A stretch of DNA of 64,000 bases from contig CM063502.1 in the NCBI GenBank assembly GCA_032207245.1, positions 49,834,904 to 49,898,903 on the forward strand, written 5' to 3'. Below are positions 22,721-34,832 of this stretch, piece after piece (within the stretch, counting starts at the first letter, position 1; each line of letters begins with the position of its first letter). The stretch comes from Pardosa pseudoannulata (taxonomy: Eukaryota; Arthropoda; Arachnida; Araneae; Lycosidae). Under the pieces are notes generated by a model. The model was not told where the DNA came from, searched no databases, and saw only the letters and a list, made by a program, of their open reading frames with translations. The position numbers and the translations under genes were made by a program.

Positions 22721-24240
22721 GGGGGAGTAACAAGAAGTTCGACATCACATACATTGTTTTAAAGTTTTTAAATTGCCAAAATTTGTTGGTATTTTCTTAA
22801 TTACGGCGAATTTCTTCACCGTCGAAATTTTTAGTTTTTAAAAGGTAAAAATGAAGAGCATTTCCTTTTAATATATAAACTTTTCCACAACTCAGTTTTG
22901 GATATACTGAAACTACCAAAATGTTTTCATATATTCCACAGTATATCATAAAAGTTTACAAAATAACTTGTAATAAAAAGTGGACATAAAAATAATCAAG
23001 AATTTTATAAAGAGATCAAGTTTAAAATGTTTTTTTACTTACCTTTCGAAATATAGGAAAGTAATTCAACCGAAAAGAGATTTGTTAGATATGTGCATTT
23101 GGAGCAGACACATATACTAATAAATCTCCATTGGGTACAACTAGACGGAAAATAAAGATTAACTCAATTACAACAAATTCAATAACAATTATGACTGCAG
23201 GAAATTTCTAATAATTCACCTAGTAATAAAATACATCCGATTATAAAAATTCATCTCAATTTTAAATAAATGGTTTCTATAAAATGTTAATAATGAAAAA
23301 CGATAACTTCATATCAGATTTATATAAAAGAAAAAAAGGATACTAAATTTTTAGTCTTCAGTTCATGAAATTGACAAATTACATCAAATTTCTAAACGTA
23401 TAAAGATTTTTAGCGTTATCCCAACGAGTGAACTGCACTCGAAGGTTATAAAATTTTTATTAAAAAAATTGAAATTATTTTATAAGGTTATGGAAGGATG
23501 GCCAATCACTTTTAAAAATCATACACCAATCGAATACATGACTTCAACGGATATCATTACTAATAAATAAAAATATATTTCAAAACAATAATACAATGGA
23601 TTCAATCAGTTAAGGAAATTGAACGATCATTAATATTTCTACAGCTACCTATTTACAGACGCACAAGAAATCAGCTAAGTAAAAAGATAAACTGCGAACA
23701 AATCATAATGTATTTGAAGAAAAATTTAATGAGGAATTCGTTATTTATAACCAAATTCTATGAGAATGAATAAGATGCTTCATTCCGACTGTCATCCGAT
23801 TAGCAAAAAATGGATCAAAGCGTTAACAACTAAGTCTGTGAGATCGTAATTTGAACTCTAAACTTAAAACGTGTCTTAAAAATTTGAAATGGTAACATGC
23901 TGAAAAAATCTGGAATGTTCTTACATTTATAAACCGCTATTGGTTTATAGATTAATAGTCACTAAAAAATGACTAAAATGTAACGAGATTCATTTAGATC
24001 ACGTTTGTTACTACAAATATAAAAAACAATCTGTTAATAGACATAAAATGAAAAAAAACTCGTTAAAAGCATGTATACTCGTATAAACACTTTAAAAATT
24101 CAGACTGTAAACGTATTAATACAAACTTATCTATAGAATGCAAACATTTAACCTTATAATCATACTAGAATGCATACGTAAAGTAATTTAATGTATAATT
24201 GTTCAAGTAAACTCGTTTAAAAAACAGCAAAATGGACCTA

Positions 24241-25845
24241 AACACCATTCAATTTTAAAGGGACGGGACACTTGTTTAAACCAAAATCACTATCCCAGTA
24301 AGTATTGGAATTGTTATGCAATTTAGAATCAAGTTTAAAGACAGTTTAGGAGAATAAAGTCTAATCAAGTCACTTAATATTTTAACCTGCAAAATGTTTC
24401 TGTTGAAATTTTCGCATCTCAAATGCACTCCAAATGTTCTATAAATAATTTCTACTTTAACTAGTTCAGGAATTTTTAGATACCTCTAGAATTATATTTT
24501 ATTAAAAAAAACACACACACACAATTAAATACAATGCATTTTGGCAGTATATATCACTCTCTCTCTCTCGTATATAACAAAATAAGGAATCAACTTTTTG
24601 ACTTATTCCATTCACAGTTTTATCCTATACATTACAGAATATTCGTATACATAATTTAATGCTTGCATATTTAACACAAAATAAGACTTGGAGTTTGTAA
24701 TGCATAGAATTTGAAGGAAAGCAAAACACAAGCAATGATATAAATTATATCATATGAACGAGTAACTTTCAAATTATTGAATATACAGATATAAATTTTT
24801 CCCATACATGTTTGTAAATGTGAGAACGCTATGACCCAATTGAAACAATTTGATATTTTTAAGGTTAAAGCCCCTTTCGATTGACTTCGTTATGTTAAAC
24901 TGTAAAACAGTATAAGAATTTGCAAATTTTATAAAAAGAACTATTTACCCTAAGTGTCGGTCTGATAGTTGACCATTTGAAATCGTCGAGTTTCGAAGTA
25001 CTCCGTAGCCATAACTCTGAACGAGCTACCGACGATTTAATAATTGACTGGAGCAGAAAATTCATGACTCATAACTATCAAGAAACACTCACTCATTCAA
25101 CTATTAAAGAATTAAACTTCAACTTTAATCGTTTTTCAACCTTTAATTCCACTAAAGTTATACTTTTCTGTGCTATTTTCAGTTCACTGCTCAGGCGAGA
25201 ACAAGTCGAGAGGTGTGGCAACAAATGAGTTGTTTAGAGCCTGCACACAAGTATATTCTTCTTTTCAACAAAATGTAGAGATAACCAATATCAACAAAAG
25301 TGCAAAGAACTTAAAAAAAAAAAGAGTTTTCCTTGTTATAAAAATAGAACTAAGTACTGATCTTACACAGATTAACTACTTATGTACTCATTTATTTATA
25401 GAGTATTAGAGGTAATCATAAAATCAATGTTAAGGTCTAACGGTGTTTGATTTCATACAGTTTAATCTACGGTTATTTCTAATCAACACTAATTAATCAA
25501 CTGATCAACTGTTGTGCCATGCATCCTTGATTTGTAACACACTTTTTTATTTCAAGAAGAGATGGCATTATTAGGTTAAAAGTAAATTTTTAATTTTTTT
25601 TCTGGAGCTATTCTCTCACTTAAAAATATGCATTTCGTTTTTGTTCTTACATTTGCTAGTGACAAGCAAAAAATGTGACAATTACATAAAAGATACACCA
25701 AAAGTAAAAAAATTAACTATTTTTCGTGTTCTTATTGAAAATAGAATGCAAAATTTTCCGCAGTATGGAAAATGTTTAAATAAATTTTTCAATATAAATC
25801 TCCCAGATGTACAAATATTTCCCCCATAGATTAACACGACAGTTT
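24241..25845. other. AT-rich DNA, nothing recognised
   Basis: A short CT run and small frames only. Confidence 0.5.
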
Positions 25846-25966
25846 GGGGCACTACGGTCTACTGTTAAGCTGTTACCTACTGCTTAAAGTCGATTCCGAC
25901 CATCTATGCCACCAGCGGGATTCAAACTCGTGAACTCCAGCATCGAATAGCAGCACTCTACCATTA
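25846..25966 (-). mobile_element. Degraded SINE, inverted
   Basis: On the minus strand: GAGTTCACGAGTTTGAATCC, GGCATAGATGGTCGGAATCG, TTTAAGCAGTAGGTAACAGC and ACAGTAGACCGTAGTGCCCC. Full order of the family, without the tail repeats. Confidence 0.75.
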
Positions 25967-27751
25967 CTACTACTACCACCACGACTACTAAACCTGTTAT
26001 AACTGACAGAAAATTTATTAAAATTGTGTGTCTGGCCGATTCTTTTTATGAGCTAATATTTTAATGAAATTTGTGTTTTGATTCTAGTGAAGCAGGAGGT
26101 GCTAGTACTGTAGCAACATATAGCGCTCCAAATTGAACAATAATCAAATGTTTTTATACAAATAAAGTCGTTATATGTCTAAAATAAAATTTGTACGTGC
26201 GTGCTGAACAGAGGCTAAATAATAATATATTTGTATATAGATAAACTTTAAAAAGTGATTTTATATATTTTGGAAAATTGTATTCCGATTACAGCAAGAA
26301 ACATTGTATTTTATACTCAATAATTTCATTAAACAAAATGTGTCACAGAAAAGTTAATGCTTCAAGAGAAAAATTAAGAAATTTACAAATTTTAAAGAAT
26401 TTTTTCTGAGGTCTAGTTTAAAATTAAGGACTTTAAGAACCCATTTTTTCACTTTCCCCCAAAAGTATAAATTTTGTACGCATATATAGATACCCATAAA
26501 TTAAAACTAACTATATTAAACTAAAGGAAAAATAATAAAAAGTTCTGACTTTTAGGCACGATGTTTGCCAGTTCAACGGCACTCTATGCGTTTCAATGTT
26601 ACAATTTTAAGTGCGTATCAATTTGGAAATCTGAAATAGTTGAAGGGTGTTTGTATCTTTTCAATGTACAACTACTGTCACGAGGGTTTAGCTGAGCCGG
26701 TACCGTCATTATCTCTCTCGATGATACCTCGTATTGAACTCCTTGGGCCTTCTCTCTAGTTACTTCTGTCACTTGAAAAATTTTATTATATAAATTGTTC
26801 ATTAGGCCGATAATGAACTACAGTTAAAGGTACGCTTGAAGATTTGTATGGATTCTCTCTGGTTAAGACTTTTTAGATTAAGCCGTCCCTGTCAAAGATT
26901 ATAATACGCTTAATTATAAAATGCCTATCCCAGTACAAGAATAATAGAGCTTTAGGTTATGATACTTTTGCCGATCAGATGTATAATTCCTTCTTCGAAG
27001 AGAAAAAGAATATTCAAGACATTGTTGGTTATTATGATAAATTACTCTTTAATCAGTTTTGTTCCTAATGAATGAATTCTATCTTCATTCCAACCTATAA
27101 TGTGTGTATCTTCCTTCCCGGTCAATTTCGTCTTTGCGCAGTGCTCACTTTCTGTATGTCTTTACTATATAAATCTGTATTGCTGGTAGAATACACTATT
27201 TATCATTCCCGAATTCTTCATTCAGCTACAAATCATTACTCCCATCGATCAATGTCAAAATCAATTTAACAAGGAATTTGCAGTTAATATTCCTTACTTT
27301 TTAAAAATGTTAAACCACTGGGACCAAAACGTATTTTGGTGAGTAATGGGGCCACTTGGGAAACATGCAAGTTGACAGTATTGTTAATAATGTAGAACGA
27401 TGTGAGGTAAAAGGTGTCGCACTCTGTCCTTCTCCGAATACATTTTCATTGAGCCCTGTATTTTTTCAGAGAGATTTGGCCTAATTCGTTATTACATAAC
27501 CTTTCATTTGATTTTTTCAATTCCCTTTTTTCTTAAATGTACCCTGACCATTTTGAATCGAAATGTGGACATTAATCATAATGTGGTATGGAAGGCATGA
27601 AAGGAGTTTCTGGGGACAAGATGGTTCCCGCAATGCTACTAGAGGTAAATCGTCCTCTTTCGGACTCCATTTTTATCATGTTGCGGTGCCTTTATAATCG
27701 ATGAGCCTGTGGCAGATGCCACCTTTGCCACATCCTAGTTACGGCCCTGAC
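25967..27751. other. Intergenic DNA, possibly ending in an unnamed DNA transposon
   Basis: About 27,550-27,751 reads on the minus strand from CAGGGCCGTAACTAGGATGT, which resembles a hAT-type terminus; no partner end was located. The rest shows nothing I can name. Confidence 0.4.
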
Positions 27752-28080
27752 TATGCTTCATCAAGAGTGACAATATGTTTTCGTTTATCTCCTGCTAAAT
27801 AATTTTCATACAGGATCCTACAAAATGTTCTTCCTCGGCAAAAACTGGTGAACATTTTATTTTATAAATCTTAATCTGTAATCTTGTTTCACTGTTTATT
27901 AAATGTTGCTACAGACGTATTTATTGACTTTGCAATTGATTTCTGCGTCCGAGGATTTTCTCTTGTTACCAGGGATTTCACTTCAGAAATATATGAAACA
28001 ATACGCAATTTTTTCCTGAATTCGTTTAAAATCTTCATTTCATATGAAATTAATGATTGATGTTCACTTTTTTTTCTCAT
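27752..28080 (-). pseudogene. Tc1/mariner-like transposase remnant
   Basis: The minus-strand frame from 28080 contains a helix-turn-helix-like segment, PRTQKSIAKSINTSVATFNK. After a frameshift a second frame reads CRILYENYLAGDKRKHIVTL followed by DEA; this TLDEA (27770-27754) matches the second catalytic Asp of mariner-like transposases. It stops right there, at a junction with another repeat whose end reads CAGGGCCGTAACTAGG on the minus strand. No terminal repeats were found. Assignment rests on motif order from memory. Confidence 0.6.
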
Positions 28081-28325
28081 TATAAATGTTACTTATTTTT
28101 CACTTAAAAATTTTAGGGCTATACATTTCATAAGGTTTTTGAACTACAGAATAGGAATATTTCTCTTCGGAAATCGCTAAAACATATCCTTAATTCTCTG
28201 GAAAATACTTCCAGGGAAATGGAAATCATTATCCCTAGAAATTTTACAAAAAGCCTTTCTGTCATGGAAACCGCGATGCAGAATCCTTATCAGTGACCTC
28301 ATGTAAACACCAGTACTTTGTGAAA

Positions 28326-30035
28326 ATGACTTCAAGTTCGAGACGCTGTGAAAATATTCCTGATGACTTTTGCTACATTTGCAGCGAATATAGTGTCATT
28401 AAAAGTCGCAAGAGGAACATCACAGGGTACGTAAAACGGCTTTATTTTGCGCATTTTGGCATGAAACTTGGAGACCAGGACAAATCTTGGGCTCCTCATA
28501 AAGTTTGTGTGCAGAGTGTCAATGATTTAAGCTCATGGCTCAAAGGAAAAAAAGACTGCCTTGCGATTTGGAATTCCAATTATATGGAGGGAGCCAAAAA
28601 ACCACTTTGATGACTGTAACTTTTGTTCTTGCCATACCCATGGATATAATAGAAAAAATTTCAAGCTAATATCGTACCCTACAAACATTCTTTCGGCCAT
28701 ATGCCCCGTTCCTCATGGACCTGATGTGCCAGTGCCTTTGCCTCCAACAGAATTACCAGTTTTTTCTTCCAAATCTTCTGACTCTGATATTCCGAAGTTA
28801 AAGAATCCGATACAGAATATAACCCCTTTGAAGACAACTACCCTAGGCTTTTCTCTCAGGTTGAACTTAATGATCTGACTAAAGATCTGGGTGTTTCTAA
28901 AGAGGTAACTCAATTATTAGGCTCCAGATTGAAAGAAAAAAACTTATTGGCCAAAAGAACCACTTTTTATTGGTACAGGAATCGTGAAAAGGAATTTATT
29001 CAGTATTTTGATGAACACGAGAACCTCATTTATTGCTCATATGTTCCTGGATTGATGAGAAAATTTAAGATTCCCTGCAATAACGAAGAATGGAGGCTTT
29101 TTATAGATTCATCAAAAAGGAACCTTAAAGCTGTGCTACTTCATCAAGGAAACCAATGGGCGTCTGTGCCAGTTGGACACTTGGTGCATTTAAAAGAAAG
29201 GTATGAGAACCTAGCTCTCGTTCTCAACAAAATAAAATATGACAACCACGGCTGGATCATTCGCGGTGATTTAAAAATCATCACCATGCTTCTCGGTCAA
29301 CAAAACGGGTATACAAAATTTCCGTGTTTTATTTGTGAGACAGCCGTGACAAAACACAATTGGGTCAGAAAAGATTGGTCCAAAAGGCAGAATCTTGTGC
29401 CAGGCACCAAAAATGTAATTCGTGTAAGCTTGGTTGATAAAAAAAAATATATATATATATATTACTATCCTCCCTGCATATAAAATTAGGTGTTATGAAG
29501 CAGTTTGTTAAGGCTCTTCCAAAAGATGGTGATTGCTTTAAATATATGTGTAAAAAGTTTTCTGGATTTTCTGAAGCCAAATTGAAAGAGGGAGTCTTCG
29601 TAGGACCAGACATCCGAAAACTTATTAAGAATAACAAATTTGAGACAACTATGACATTAAAGGAAAGAGAAATTGGGTTGCCTTCAAAGATGTTGATGTT
29701 GTGGAAAAATTTCTGGGCAATCACAAAGATCCCAAATTTAAAACAATTGGCAACATGCTAGACAAATTTCAAGTGTTGGGCTGCACCATGAGTGTAAAAT
29801 TGCATTTCCTCCAATCGCATTTGGACTTTTTCCCTGAAAATTTAGGATCCGTCAGCGAAGAACAGGGAGAAGGTTCCACCAAGACATCAAGGATATGGAG
29901 AGAAAATATCAAGGTAGGTGGAATAAGAATATGCTTGCCGACTATTGTTGGATGTTAGCAAGAGATGAAGATAAGATTGAACGTAAAAGAAGAACGTCAA
30001 AAAGAAATTTTAACGGAAAAAATGTACGTAACTAA
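28326..30035 (+). pseudogene. Broken copy of a recurrent uncharacterised arthropod protein (about 560 residues)
   Basis: Pieces in three frames line up with a multi-copy protein family I recognise from many arthropod genomes; it has no established function. Conserved stretches, in order: FCYICSEY and WAPHKVC (N-terminal Cys/His cluster); GIPIIWREP and CNFC; LKEKNLL then FYWYRNREKEF; EWRLFIDSSKRNLKAVLLH; GYTKFPCFICE; MKQFVKALPKDGDCF; EGVFVGPDIRKL; HFLQSHLDFFPENLGSVSEEQGE; and RKYQGRWNKNMLADYCW near the end. The frame shifts near 28,560, 28,790, 29,700 and 29,875, and an AT-dinucleotide expansion at 29,447-29,462 interrupts the region after LVDKKK. Intronless and broken, so probably a dead dispersed copy. 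I saw no terminal repeats, so how it moves is unknown. Zinc binding is inferred from cysteine spacing only. Confidence 0.8.
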
Positions 30036-32663
30036 ATTTAAATGTCTTTGTTTCGTATTGAGTTTCAAATATATTTCAAACTTACATTTATTATATATAT
30101 ATATAAACCTTAATAAAACGTAAAAACAGGTCGTTGGGGTTTTTCTAGGAGTGTTTTTCTTATAAAATTAATGTAAAAAAATTTAATAACGAGGGAACTT
30201 TTTGTCTCGCCCTGGTGCAGCTCATGCGTACTGGTTGCGATGGTTTTCATTCTTTATATACTAAATGTATACATTTTTAATTTTAATAGTTGTTTAAAAA
30301 TTAATATGTCTTATTATAAACAGATTAAATAAACTCACATGAATAGATAAAACCCACTGTTGCCAGTTAGTACAAGCTAACAGTTCGAGAGCATTTTTTC
30401 CATATAGGACATTACCAGTAATATGTACATCAATTTTACAAAAAATCCTGACGTGATGGAAAAAAATGGAGGTCATTTTCGAAATCAGCATACCAAATAA
30501 CTTAAAAATTTGGAAAAGTTTCTCTTGTATTTTCCAAAAATTTCAATTTCGCAGGCCTGTGTTATACCTCCCCTCAATCGTTCTAAAAATGTGTAAATGT
30601 ACTCTGTAAAAATTCCGGATACTTTAATTACCTTCATTAATTATATGCAAAAGTTATTCGTTAATTACCTCGTCCTTACCTTAATTTTTATAATTCAACA
30701 AAAGAAACCCAATTATCGGGAAGTAGTTTCACTGAAGATATAAAAATACTTTACTATACATAATCCTTATCGCGTAATATCAAACTTCATACCTTTCATG
30801 ATTTACTTCGAGTGTGGAGAACTTTTATGAAATATTTTAGATTAACTTATATATAGAAAAATTAAAGGAAACTAGAGTCAATAAAGTAGGTATACAAAAA
30901 TATGAATGAGATAAAGACAGGAATGTTTAAATATAATATCAATACTCAATAGGTCTGGCTGAGAATATTAAGTCTTATAAATATATGTAATTTATTTGGT
31001 ATTATAGCTAGGAAAAAGCTATGAATAAGAAACAAACTTTGTAATGTTTCAAATATAACTATCGTAAACTGTATTTGATATAGAACAATACATTAATTAT
31101 AAGAATAATTTTAAAATAATTTGAATTAAACAAAATTCTTTTATGGAGAAAAATTGGTAATGTTTTACAATCTACAATCACATCTACATCATTAAAATAT
31201 TGCTTCAGTGGAGTGGAGAGGAGTCAAAAATCTTTGCTTCTAAATATTTTGGAACTTGATATCCTTGGCTGGTAATAATAAAAATCCTTTTAAAGCCTAC
31301 ACCATTCCTAATATTAAAAATGTTAAATGAGAATATTACATTATCTTTCAGAAACTGTAGTTATGGTGTAGCTTTTTGTAATAAAAATTTTAGTTTAAAA
31401 AAATGCCTAGCAATAATGACTTGTTGTTTTCAATAATTTGCAAGTTCTAGTTTGCAAGAACTTCAGAAAGAGCTTGAGAACCGGCAGTTGAGAATTGTAA
31501 TAAAGCTTTATACAGAAATAATTTGATATCATGCATTGCTATGTTTGATAAAACAATGAGCAATTAAAATATTCTTTCTCTTCATGTTAGCATTAAAACA
31601 AATAGCACTAATGTTAAATGACATAACCCCCTGTAAGAAGTTTCACTGCAGGAATGTTTCAAAAATACTAATGTAAACATTACGAACTGAAAAGGTATTA
31701 ATCACAAATTTATGCAGTTAAAAATTGACACAAGAACTTTAAGTCGAAATTGTATTTCCAATTATTATGTCACTTTGAGTTAGAGGGAACCAGTAAAAGC
31801 ATGGGAATGAACGAGGATGGTTCTGCAGCGTAGTATCAGCAGTTCATAGCTTATAAAAGCATATTTACAGCTAAATTCAATAGGTTAATTTGATTGGTGA
31901 ATTCTGCTGATACACATCAATTATAGCTAAATAGACTAAATAAACCCTAAAATATAGTTTGTAAAATGTTTATGAAAGCTATAGCAAGTAGTTTAGAAAT
32001 TTTCTTATCTACAACAAACTCCTAACGTATACTCCAACAATTGACTTCAAAGACGTAATATAGTCTCAGAACATCCACAGAAGTAATAGGTGAGATAAAG
32101 CTTAAACTTATCAGATAATTCACTTAGATGTGAAAGTTGTGGCCAAAGTTTGTACTCTTTTATACTTATTTGTATGGGTTGAAATCAAGGATTTTTTGGA
32201 ACAATTTCTTTGTGTAGCAACTAGTTTTACTTTATTTTACAGGAGTTTGCTTATTTAATTTTTCTTGTAAATTTGATAAAATTTGTTTGAATGATGGTAT
32301 TCTGCATGGGCCTTAATGTTTAAAATGTTTACAAACACCAAAAGGCATTGAATTGTTTAACAAGTAACGAATTTCAACTGTTGTTGACGGATAATGTATA
32401 GTGCATTGAACAAAATAAGCATACTATATGTATTGCTTTTGTCATTTAAACCAGCATGAATGTTAAGAATTGTAAATTTAAGAAATGAAATTGTTTCACC
32501 ACAGGAAATGTATTGTACTATTAGATAGAATAAAGCTTTTGAGTTGGAATGTAGAAAAAAATATATATGTACTTAAAACCCAACGTGAAGAAATAAAAAC
32601 AAACTGTCCTTTTCACCACACTAAATTAACAGCTCAATCGTGGCTATGAAGCAGCTGTTTGCT
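30036..32663. other. AT-rich DNA, nothing recognised
   Basis: No coding or repeat structure beyond simple AT richness. Confidence 0.5.
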
Positions 32664-32936
32664 TTAACACTAAACATACCATATAACGGGTCAAATGACC
32701 CATAAGGTTTATGTAAAAAATGCGATGGGAAATGAATTAAAAATTCTTATTCTTTGTGTTTGCAATACATAAAAATTGACAATATACAATTTCGTTAAAT
32801 TATAATAAAGCTTATTTGTCTATTCCCTTCCAATTTTCCTATTTTATACATTTATAATCAGAAAAACAAAGTCCGGTCATTTGACCCGCTATGGTAGAAA
32901 TAGGTATGTATTAAGTGTTGGTATGTTTAGTATTAA
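32664..32936. mobile_element. TTAA-bounded MITE with GGTCAAATGACC-type subterminal repeats
   Basis: TTAA, CACTAAACATACC ... GGTATGTTTAGTA, TTAA: 265 bp with 12 of 13 terminal bases inverted. ACGGGTCAAATGACC just inside the left end is mirrored by GGTCATTTGACCCG near the right end. No coding capacity. Confidence 0.7.
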
Positions 32937-33682
32937 ATTTCATTTAGTTAGCCTTATACAATGTATGGTAACGTATACGGTATATCAATGTTATTACTTG
33001 GCTCTTTGGATAAGCAATATCAAAAGGTGAAATTCATCCATTGGGCAATTTCACGCTCCATAACTTATTTCATGATGAATTTAGCTTTCCTTTGAAACAA
33101 AAGGACACAGTTAGTGGCGATACAGGCAAGTGTCCAAGTACACTATTAGGTAGCATCAGATTGCTTGCTTACAAATTTTCTCGGATAGAGATATTTAATT
33201 AAATCACCTACTGATGATATAGTCTGTAAAATAGGCTGTGCATCTATTTATTATTTTCCAGAACTCTAACCTTTCCAAAATCTAATATAAAAACCCATCT
33301 TGTAAATCTGGTGTGTTGTTTAGTAGTCATTTTAACAGTCAAAGTATCAGAAAGTAGAAAAGAAAAAAAAGGCTGCATTACTTTATAGCTTATCTATATA
33401 ATACTTTGTTTCTTTGCACTCAGGTCAGGTAGTTAAAATGGGCAACTTCTTTTGGCGTTTCGTATCAAATTAAGCAGCTCGAAACTTTCATTACTGTAGA
33501 TGTTCATTATCAGCTTATGATATTTTAAACATTTGTAACTCTTCCTTTCTTTTCAGCAAGATTTTTGGGTCAATGATATTTGACATAATATTGGATAAAT
33601 GCAAGTATTCTTGCCCCTACTTTATTCTTTTCTATCATTTTCCACAATCCTGTTAAATGCAAATTGTATATTCAAGAAGTTT

Positions 33683-33820
33683 AGGGCCGGTTTCACCAGT
33701 CATTTATTGGCTAACCTCGATTAGCCAAAGGCGCCAACCAATGGTAAGACACAATTCTACGTTTAAACAGAGATTATTCGCGGTTAGCCGTTCAACGACT
33801 TTCGCAAGACCGGTCCTAAG
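33683..33820. mobile_element. Palindromic MITE (GGGCCGG family)
   Basis: The left end AGGGCCGGTTTCACCAG and right end CGCAAGACCGGTCCT form a 136-bp near-palindrome: GGCTAACCTCGATTA pairs with the complement of a later TTCGCGGTTAGCC block, around a CGCCAACCAATGG core. Further copies lie at 15.2-15.6 kb and 17.1 kb. No transposase; superfamily unresolved. Confidence 0.75.
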
Positions 33821-33828
33821 TCTAATAT

Positions 33829-34034
33829 ATCTAAAGCAGTGGTACGCAAACCTTTTTCTTTTGTATACTTTTGTGTAAATTTTTTTCGTGATCTCTGGAT
33901 AAGAAAAATATATAGCTCTACTTTTATAAAGAATATTTTTTCTCTATTTTACTAGTACCTAATACTCCTTGAAAGAAAAAGCCGCATTTTTTAAGGTCAG
34001 CGAAACCCAAGGTTTGAACACCAATGCTCTAAAG
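33829..34034. mobile_element. hAT-type MITE (190 bp)
   Basis: CAGTGGTACGCAAACC at 33837 and the complement of CATTGGTGTTCAAACC ending 34026; flanks ATCTAAAG and CTCTAAAG match at 7 of 8, as for an 8-bp hAT duplication. It begins only 16 bp after the neighbouring palindromic MITE. Confidence 0.6.
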
Positions 34035-34125
34035 TATAAATAGTTTGATAATGACCGAATAATTAGAAAACTGCCTTCCGGTACTAGAATATGTAGCTCT
34101 GTAACTACTAGCTAGTCCATATTAA

Positions 34126-34220
34126 AGCTGGCATGGATGCTTGTAACCATTCAGAATAACTGTAAGCAGTATGTTTCGATCTAATTTGCCATCGTATTGT
34201 ATAAAATTTACAGTAGAGGT
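34126..34220 (+). mobile_element. Degraded SINE fragment
   Basis: GCTGGCATGGATGCTTGTAA, CAGAATAACTGTAAGCAGTA and a diverged CAGTAGAGG end follow the SINE middle and 3' part. Confidence 0.55.
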
Positions 34221-34640
34221 TTAATATAACTAGTGTACTCAACCAATATTATAAATAAGAGAAAAATAAGTATTCAAATGTATAAACACAGCATCTACTC
34301 ATTGATTGGAGAAACTGTCTATCCTCTTTGCTCTTGTAACAAAGGCTCATAAGTAACTGACATGACACCTGCACTCTTCATTGTGAGAGTGAAATATGTA
34401 GGGCAATTACTAACAGATTACCTTCTTTCAACCGTTGGTATCACCGTGCTGCATATATGCAATATACAACAAATTAATGCCACTTTTTAGAGCATGCTTA
34501 AAAACAATGTTCTGATGATTGTTCCTAGCTAGGGGGGGGGGCAACATTGCAGTTTGTTCATAGGATTTGTATGAAATGACATTATTAAGTTTGTTTCATA
34601 TCACTTCATAATTTTCATTTAGCCTTCATAAGTTGTTTAT

Positions 34641-34832
34641 CTAGATATAAGTTTCCTTCCATCTTCTGTGGCTTGAAAGCTCTGACCTTCTCCAGGCATC
34701 TCTAAATTTAGCAACTATTCTCCAGTTCTTAACTGCAAGAATTTTTAAGTCATTCTTAACACAGTTGATCCATCTTAACATGGGCCTATCCCAAGGTCTT
34801 TTTCTCATAAGCTTTGCCAAAGACATGTTCAC
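34641..34832 (-). pseudogene. Non-LTR retrotransposon C-terminal fragment
   Basis: The 63-residue frame contains RPMLRWINCVKNDLKILAVK followed by NWR and RDAWRR. This resembles the tail after the reverse transcriptase of RTE/BovB- or jockey-like LINEs (RPRxRWxDxVxxDLxxLG...W...A.DRxxWR). No RT catalytic core is nearby, so it is a 5'-truncated relic. Confidence 0.6.

Larger units (their letters stand above)
19170..24240. repeat. Diverged head-to-head inverted duplication, arms about 1.2 kb, spacer about 2.7 kb
   Basis: The left arm, about 19170-20345, pairs in inverse order with about 23035-24240. Matching landmarks: GGTAACGCTTTGATC / GATCAAAGCGTTAAC; CTCATAGAATTTGGTA / ACCAAATTCTATGAGAA; AATATATTTTTATTTATTGA / its complement at 23.57 kb; ATTCACTCGTTGG / CCAACGAGTGAAC; AGATTTATTAGTATATGTGT / its complement at 23.1 kb; TTAATCTATAAACCA / TGGTTTATAGATTAA. 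Identity looks to be roughly 70-80% with many indels, so it is old. The spacer holds SINE pieces and the 21.4-22.1 kb array. I know no element family with this layout. Confidence 0.8.

Noticed and set aside
27550..27751. A second complete hAT element ending at 27,751
   Set aside because: Only one plausible terminus (CAGGGCCGTAACTAGG on the minus strand) was found; no partner end or duplication.
34531..34541. G run and, at 63.34 kb, a C run
   Set aside because: Single homopolymers; no repeat or quadruplex pattern around them.
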